Notes under the pieces: generated by a model
What the model was told of the DNA's origin: nothing
Databases searched by the model: none
What the model saw: the letters and a program-made list of their open reading frames with translations, nothing else
Part shown: one piece after another, positions 59,960-64,000 of the stretch
Numbering within the stretch: the first letter of the stretch is position 1
How the letters are laid out: every line of letters starts with the position of its first letter
Assembly (NCBI RefSeq): GCF_905163445.1
Contig: NC_053200.1
Location: forward strand, 8,928,001-8,992,000
DNA: 64,000 bases
Source: Pararge aegeria
Taxonomy: Eukaryota > Arthropoda > Insecta > Lepidoptera > Nymphalidae
Direction: 5' to 3'
Position numbers and translations under genes: made by a program

Positions 59960-62242
59960 CTACATAGCTTTGAATTCCATCTCGTTGTTATCGATGCTAT
60001 CTTGCTCTTGTCGCCTGTGTAGAGTTTCCGCGTCTTTCCTGAAAATGTTAATTTATTGCAATATTTTTTCATGGGATTACCCTTCGTCATCAAAAAAGGC
60101 ATCTAGCCAGCATTCATGAATGTCTTTACAAATTTGCACTCTGAGTGCATTCAATCACAAGAGACGCTGACTTTAAAAGCTTTTTGTTGCATGATGTAAA
60201 CAAGTGTGGCGGCCATCGCTTTACAACAATCTCAAAGCCGGATGCAGCGCATGGGGAGGGGATAACAACTCGTACCGCAAGCGGTTTTCAGTAAAAAAAT
60301 AAATTCTAAATAAAAAATAAAAGAAGCAAACAGCCTAGCATAATGCATTAAAGTTGCGTCTATATTCTTAATCTCTCATAATACGAGAGCGACAGCCTAT
60401 CCTCAGTAGAAAGACAAACAAGCCTCCTGTCTCGTGGAAGTAAAGGTGGAGTTTAAAAGCTCCAGTCTGTGGGTTGATGGGCTCAGCAAAATAATTGCGA
60501 TTCTTGAGTAATGTTTATTATCTACTAGTATGTTACTTTATTTACTTTTTTGGCTTTTAGGTAATAATGAATAATAATAAATAAATATACTACCACAATA
60601 CACACATCCCCAAAGCAAGAGTAGCTTGTGTTATGGGTACAAAGATAAGTGATGAATATGTTTTTAAGAATGATATACATAAATGCTAATAATATACAGA
60701 TAAACACGCAGACAATGAAACACATTAATGTTCATTACACAAATATTTTCCAGTTGTGGGAATCGAACCCACAGCCTTGGACTCAGAAAGAAGGGTCGCT
60801 GTCAGCCAATCGGCTGTCAGCAATATCATATGTGTTTGATACACTGACCCATTGATTTAATATGTTACTATCACTGAACTCTTATTATACGCGTGGTATA
60901 GAGATCAGTGGTTTGATATTGTCAGTGTAAGTGATCCGTGACGCAAGAGTCAATCAAAAATTACTTACGAATATTTATTTGTGGAAGGCATGAAGATACT
61001 CTTAGGACAGAGTCTGTAATACGGCCAGCATTCTCCACCAGATTCCCCTGCGCGCTGAGCCTCTACATATTCCTCTATTAAATTCGCATAGGGTGATTTA
61101 CTGGGGCTGGAAAATAATAAAATATTAGCGAGTTTATCGATGTTATGTGGACAATTATGTCACAGAGGTTTCTTGGCCGAGTTGCCAAGAGTTAAATTGC
61201 CTTGGAATAGGTTTTATTGTGATTCCGCTTGCTTTGATCAAGATGGTAATACAACCAACATCAATATAATACCTAATAGAAATTTTGTAAACGCGTAGTT
61301 TTTTGAAGCGGTGATAGCCCAGTAGGTAGGACCTCGACTTAACTTTCAGGGGGCCGAGTTCGAATCCCAGCACACCTCTAACTTTTACATAACCAAGTTA
61401 TGTGCGAAATAAACAATTCAAATATCACTTGCTTCAACGGCGAAGGAAAACATCGTGAGGTAACTTCCATATCTGATTAGTTCTCCATAATGTTCTCAAA
61501 GGTGTGTGAAGTCCACCAATCCGCACTGATCCAGCGACATACTCTAGCCACAACTCTACTTCATTACAGTTAAAATATGGGTTTGGCCGTTTCGTAACGA
61601 CAAGAAGTATTGTATAACAGAAAAGTTGATATGTAAATAAATAAATATACTACGACAATACACAAATCGCCATAATAAGCGTAGCTTGTGTTATGGGTAC
61701 TAAGATGACTGATGAATATTTCTATGAATAATATACATAAATACTTATAATATAAGATAAACACTCAGGCTTTCATCACATAAATATTTTCCAATTGTGG
61801 GAATCGAACCCACGGCCTTGGACTCAGAAAGCTCAGGGTCGCTGCCCACTGCGCCAGTCGGCCGTCAATTTATTTCACCTCACGCCCACGTATCGAAATC
61901 AACAGTCTGACTAACTGGCTGAACAGATTTGGATGAATCCTTACATGATCCTGAGAGACACTAATTATAAATTGGAATAAAAACGATACCTAGCGGTTTT
62001 ATCGTGCCATTTTTACATTTTGTGACTTTGGAAGTACTAGAATAATGATTATAATAACAGAAAAGTGACTTAAGTATTATATTTTTGTTCCTTACCTGAA
62101 GAAAAGCTTCATGACTTCGCCAATGAAGCCGAAATTCTTCAATGGGTGAGCGTGTATCTCACAAATGGCTCGCAAGAGGCACTCTTTGCCATCTAGTCCG
62201 AAGTTTGCCAAAAGATCCTCTGCGATGCCATACAGAAGTGCT
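59960..62242 (-). CDS. DM4/12 domain-containing secreted protein, 3' exons only
   Basis: Minus-strand exons are 62242-62096, 61106-60969 and 60038-59960; the 5' exons were not found and may lie beyond the window. The first exon reads ALLYGIAEDLLANFGLDGKE then CLLRAICEIHAHPL. The second reads NLIEEYVEAQRAGESGGECW then PYYRLCPKSIF. This L-Y...GLDG-x-x-CLLRAICE ... C-x6-C pattern is the insect DM4/12 family (PF07841), usually secreted proteins of unknown function, with four conserved cysteines all visible here. The terminal exon (KDAETLHRRQEQDS, about 25 codons) joins in frame through GTAAGT and TTTTCAG. If the last intron is retained, the donor itself supplies a stop (TCG TAA), shortening the protein by about 25 residues. 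Two SINEs interrupt the introns. Confidence 0.8.
60580..60825 (-). repeat. SINE family B in the last intron of the DM4/12 gene
   Basis: caatacacacatccccaaag, agtagcttgtgttatgggta, ccagttgtgggaatcgaacc and cagccttggactcagaaag. Confidence 0.75.
61308..61545 (+). repeat. SINE family A in a DM4/12 intron
   Basis: gcggtgatagcccagtaggt (box A), cgagttcgaatcccagca (box B), tatcacttgcttcaacggcg, gaaggaaaacatcgtgaggt and ttctccataatgttctcaaa. Confidence 0.8.
61637..61866 (-). repeat. SINE family B in a DM4/12 intron
   Basis: aataagcgtagcttgtgtta, tgggtactaagatgactgat, aattgtgggaatcgaaccca, cggccttggactcagaaagc and actgcgccagtcggccgtca. Confidence 0.8.
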
Positions 62243-62524
62243 CTATGAAACGGAAAATACGTCTGTGATAAACAAACTTCAAAAAACGACTGACTCACTG
62301 GCTTAGACTGTTACACCATTTGATTTGTGGGAACACACTGGACATTGCTATAAAATTTGATCATATCCCTCGACTTTTTTTGGTGGGAGGTTTCTGACGT
62401 GGCTAGTTACCACACGACTCTGAACGATTTAGCGAGCCGGTACGATTACAAGAAGAAAGTGATTAGGGGTATGGGTTTAATATTACTGGTATACCCTTAA
62501 ACAGCATCACTTAGCCCTCGGGAG

Positions 62525-62690
62525 TATGTGCGTTTTAAGCAATTAAATATGACTTGCTTTAGAATGGTAAGCGAAAACAACGTAAGGTATCCGCTTGCAT
62601 TAGTTCTCCGTAATGCTACCAGCGCAGTTTGGTGGACTATGGCCTAAACCCTTCTCATTCTGAGAGAGGACCCGTCGGCTATACTGCCTA
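62525..62690 (+). repeat. SINE family A 3' part
   Basis: tatgtgcgttttaagcaatt, tggtggactatggcctaaac and ccttctcattctgagagagg, followed by acccgtcggct. Confidence 0.7.
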
Positions 62691-63149
62691 TCTGCCTATC
62701 CTATAACTGGTTCTGATTTTTTTATAAATTATTTATGAGGGCTTCGCAAGTTTGCATTATGTGGGTTAGGTATACGTATATGCACAGGGGTGCCATTTTG
62801 GAGTACCGCAACATACTTCTAGGTAATATTGGAAGGTTGGTTGGTACCCTTGCTTTGAGATGATCACGATAAGGGCAAGGGTCTATCGTCATTAAATTTT
62901 AATTAGAAAAACTCTCCGCAGGTCGGCTGTAGGTAATGCATTCAGCAAAAGATTCTATCAAAGTATACCATTTAAGACTCGTACATAAACATATGGTTCT
63001 CAAGTATCGGTCAATCTATGATTGAAACTGAACTTACTTGTTCTTGATATCGGTTTATTATTGAGGCACAGCGCACTGATGAATTAAGGGCAAATATCAT
63101 CTCAAAATGGGCCCCAGGAAAAGACGCCGTGGCCGACCAACCAACCGAG

Positions 63150-63400
63150 TAGCAGTAAAGCTTTTTGTGACAGAGCTCGTCCGGGGAAGTCCTATCGCCA
63201 TGCTTATTTCTGCCGCTAAGCAGCATTGATGTAATGCTGTGTTCCGGTCTATAGGGCTTGGTTGCCGGTGCAGTTACAGGCATATCAGGCTTAACACCTA
63301 CGCCTCAAAGTGATGGACACAGGGCGGCATGTTGCAGAACGTGCTCTTTGCATGCCCTGTCAAGTTTTACTCTGTTTATAGGTAATGGTTTTCACATACC
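63150..63400 (+). repeat. Repeat family C, most complete copy
   Basis: gctttttgtgacagagctcg, tccggggaagtcctatcgcc, ttatttctgccgctaagcag, tgtgttccggtctatagggc, ttggttgccggtgcagttac, acctacgcctcaaagtgatg and gacacagggcggcatg. This copy fixes the order used to recognise the fragments elsewhere. Confidence 0.7.
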
Positions 63401-63894
63401 ATCGGTTGGGATATCTGCTTGGTTGGTCAATTGTTACAATAAATAAAAATAGTGGCAAAAATTAGCAACAGACCGTTGTAAGTAGAAGAAAGAAAAGGAT
63501 TCAGTTACCCAACAATGGGGTACATAAGGCTGCAAGTAAATAAACAAGGAACAAAGATCGCGGTCAACGTTTTTATTATCTGTTAAACTACACGAAACCT
63601 ACCACACAAGAAGATACCTCATACTCACGTCCACGTGACTTTACCCTGCAGGATAACGTGACCATAAAACAGACCGTCACTTTCCCTCGGCAGTAAAGTT
63701 ATCGCTTATCAAGAATTCGGAACGCACCATGCGGTACCACACTAGGTATACGTGTACATATAAGAATCGTTTGAAATTCGTTCGGCGCTATTCGGTATCG
63801 TTGCGTAACTTTATTTGGTCACTATATAGAAGTAATAGGCACCTGATATGAATTTTCTAGTACTCGGTAAGGAGATTTACAACTATAATGTTTT

Positions 63895-64000
63895 ATTCTT
63901 AACCAGTAGTTGCCCACGTTTTTTACAAACCCTGTGGGAACCATATGTTTTTTTCCTGCGATAAGAAGTATGTCTGTGTTACAATCCATCTTTTAATTAA
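63895..64000 (+). repeat. Repeat family F, cut by the window end
   Basis: gttgcccacgttttttacaa, accctgtgggaaccatatgt, cctgcgataagaagtatgtc and tgtgttacaatccatctttt match the family F order. Confidence 0.5.

Noticed and set aside
63640..63715. Possible 5' exon of the DM4/12 gene (minus strand, ending in a good donor, GTGAGT, in compatible phase)
   Set aside because: The acceptor is weak, the frame has stops immediately upstream, and the residues do not resemble the family's N-terminal region. It may still be worth a transcript check.

Overview
This window is nuclear DNA from an insect, almost certainly a lepidopteran. It is AT-rich and intron-rich, and the protein genes are split by GT..AG introns. 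Much of the remainder consists of short interspersed repeats that I recognise as moth and butterfly families. No prokaryotic, organellar or CRISPR feature is present, and the species cannot be named from sequence alone.

Layout. Positions 1-32.0 kb contain no gene I can support. They hold decayed non-LTR retrotransposon ends (560-785, 13553-13890, 18501-18776, 26643-27185), many tRNA-derived SINEs, foldback (MITE-like) elements, microsatellites and several hairpins. From 32.7 to 49.8 kb three genes lie on the + strand: a CYB561D2-like cytochrome b561 reductase (3 exons, 263 aa), proteasome subunit alpha type-4 (6 exons, 257 aa) and the ER SNARE USE1 (6 exons, 265 aa). A broken piggyBac-type transposase lies between the last two. 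From 53.3 to 62.3 kb three genes lie on the - strand: a monofunctional peptidyl-alpha-hydroxyglycine alpha-amidating lyase (PAL, 5 exons, 372 aa), a small secreted six-cysteine protein (2 exons, 93 aa), and the 3' part of a DM4/12-family gene whose 5' end was not found.

The three + strand genes look like unrelated housekeeping functions: membrane electron transfer, protein degradation and Golgi-to-ER vesicle fusion. On the - strand, PAL and the six-cysteine protein each begin with a signal peptide and lie head to tail 485 bp apart. PAL performs the last step of neuropeptide amidation, so this cluster acts in the secretory pathway. Whether PAL has any functional link to its neighbour is unknown.

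All exon joins were checked by hand for reading-frame continuity and GT/AG borders. Repeat family assignments rest on recognition and on the multiple copies within this window, not on a database search. Their boundaries are approximate.
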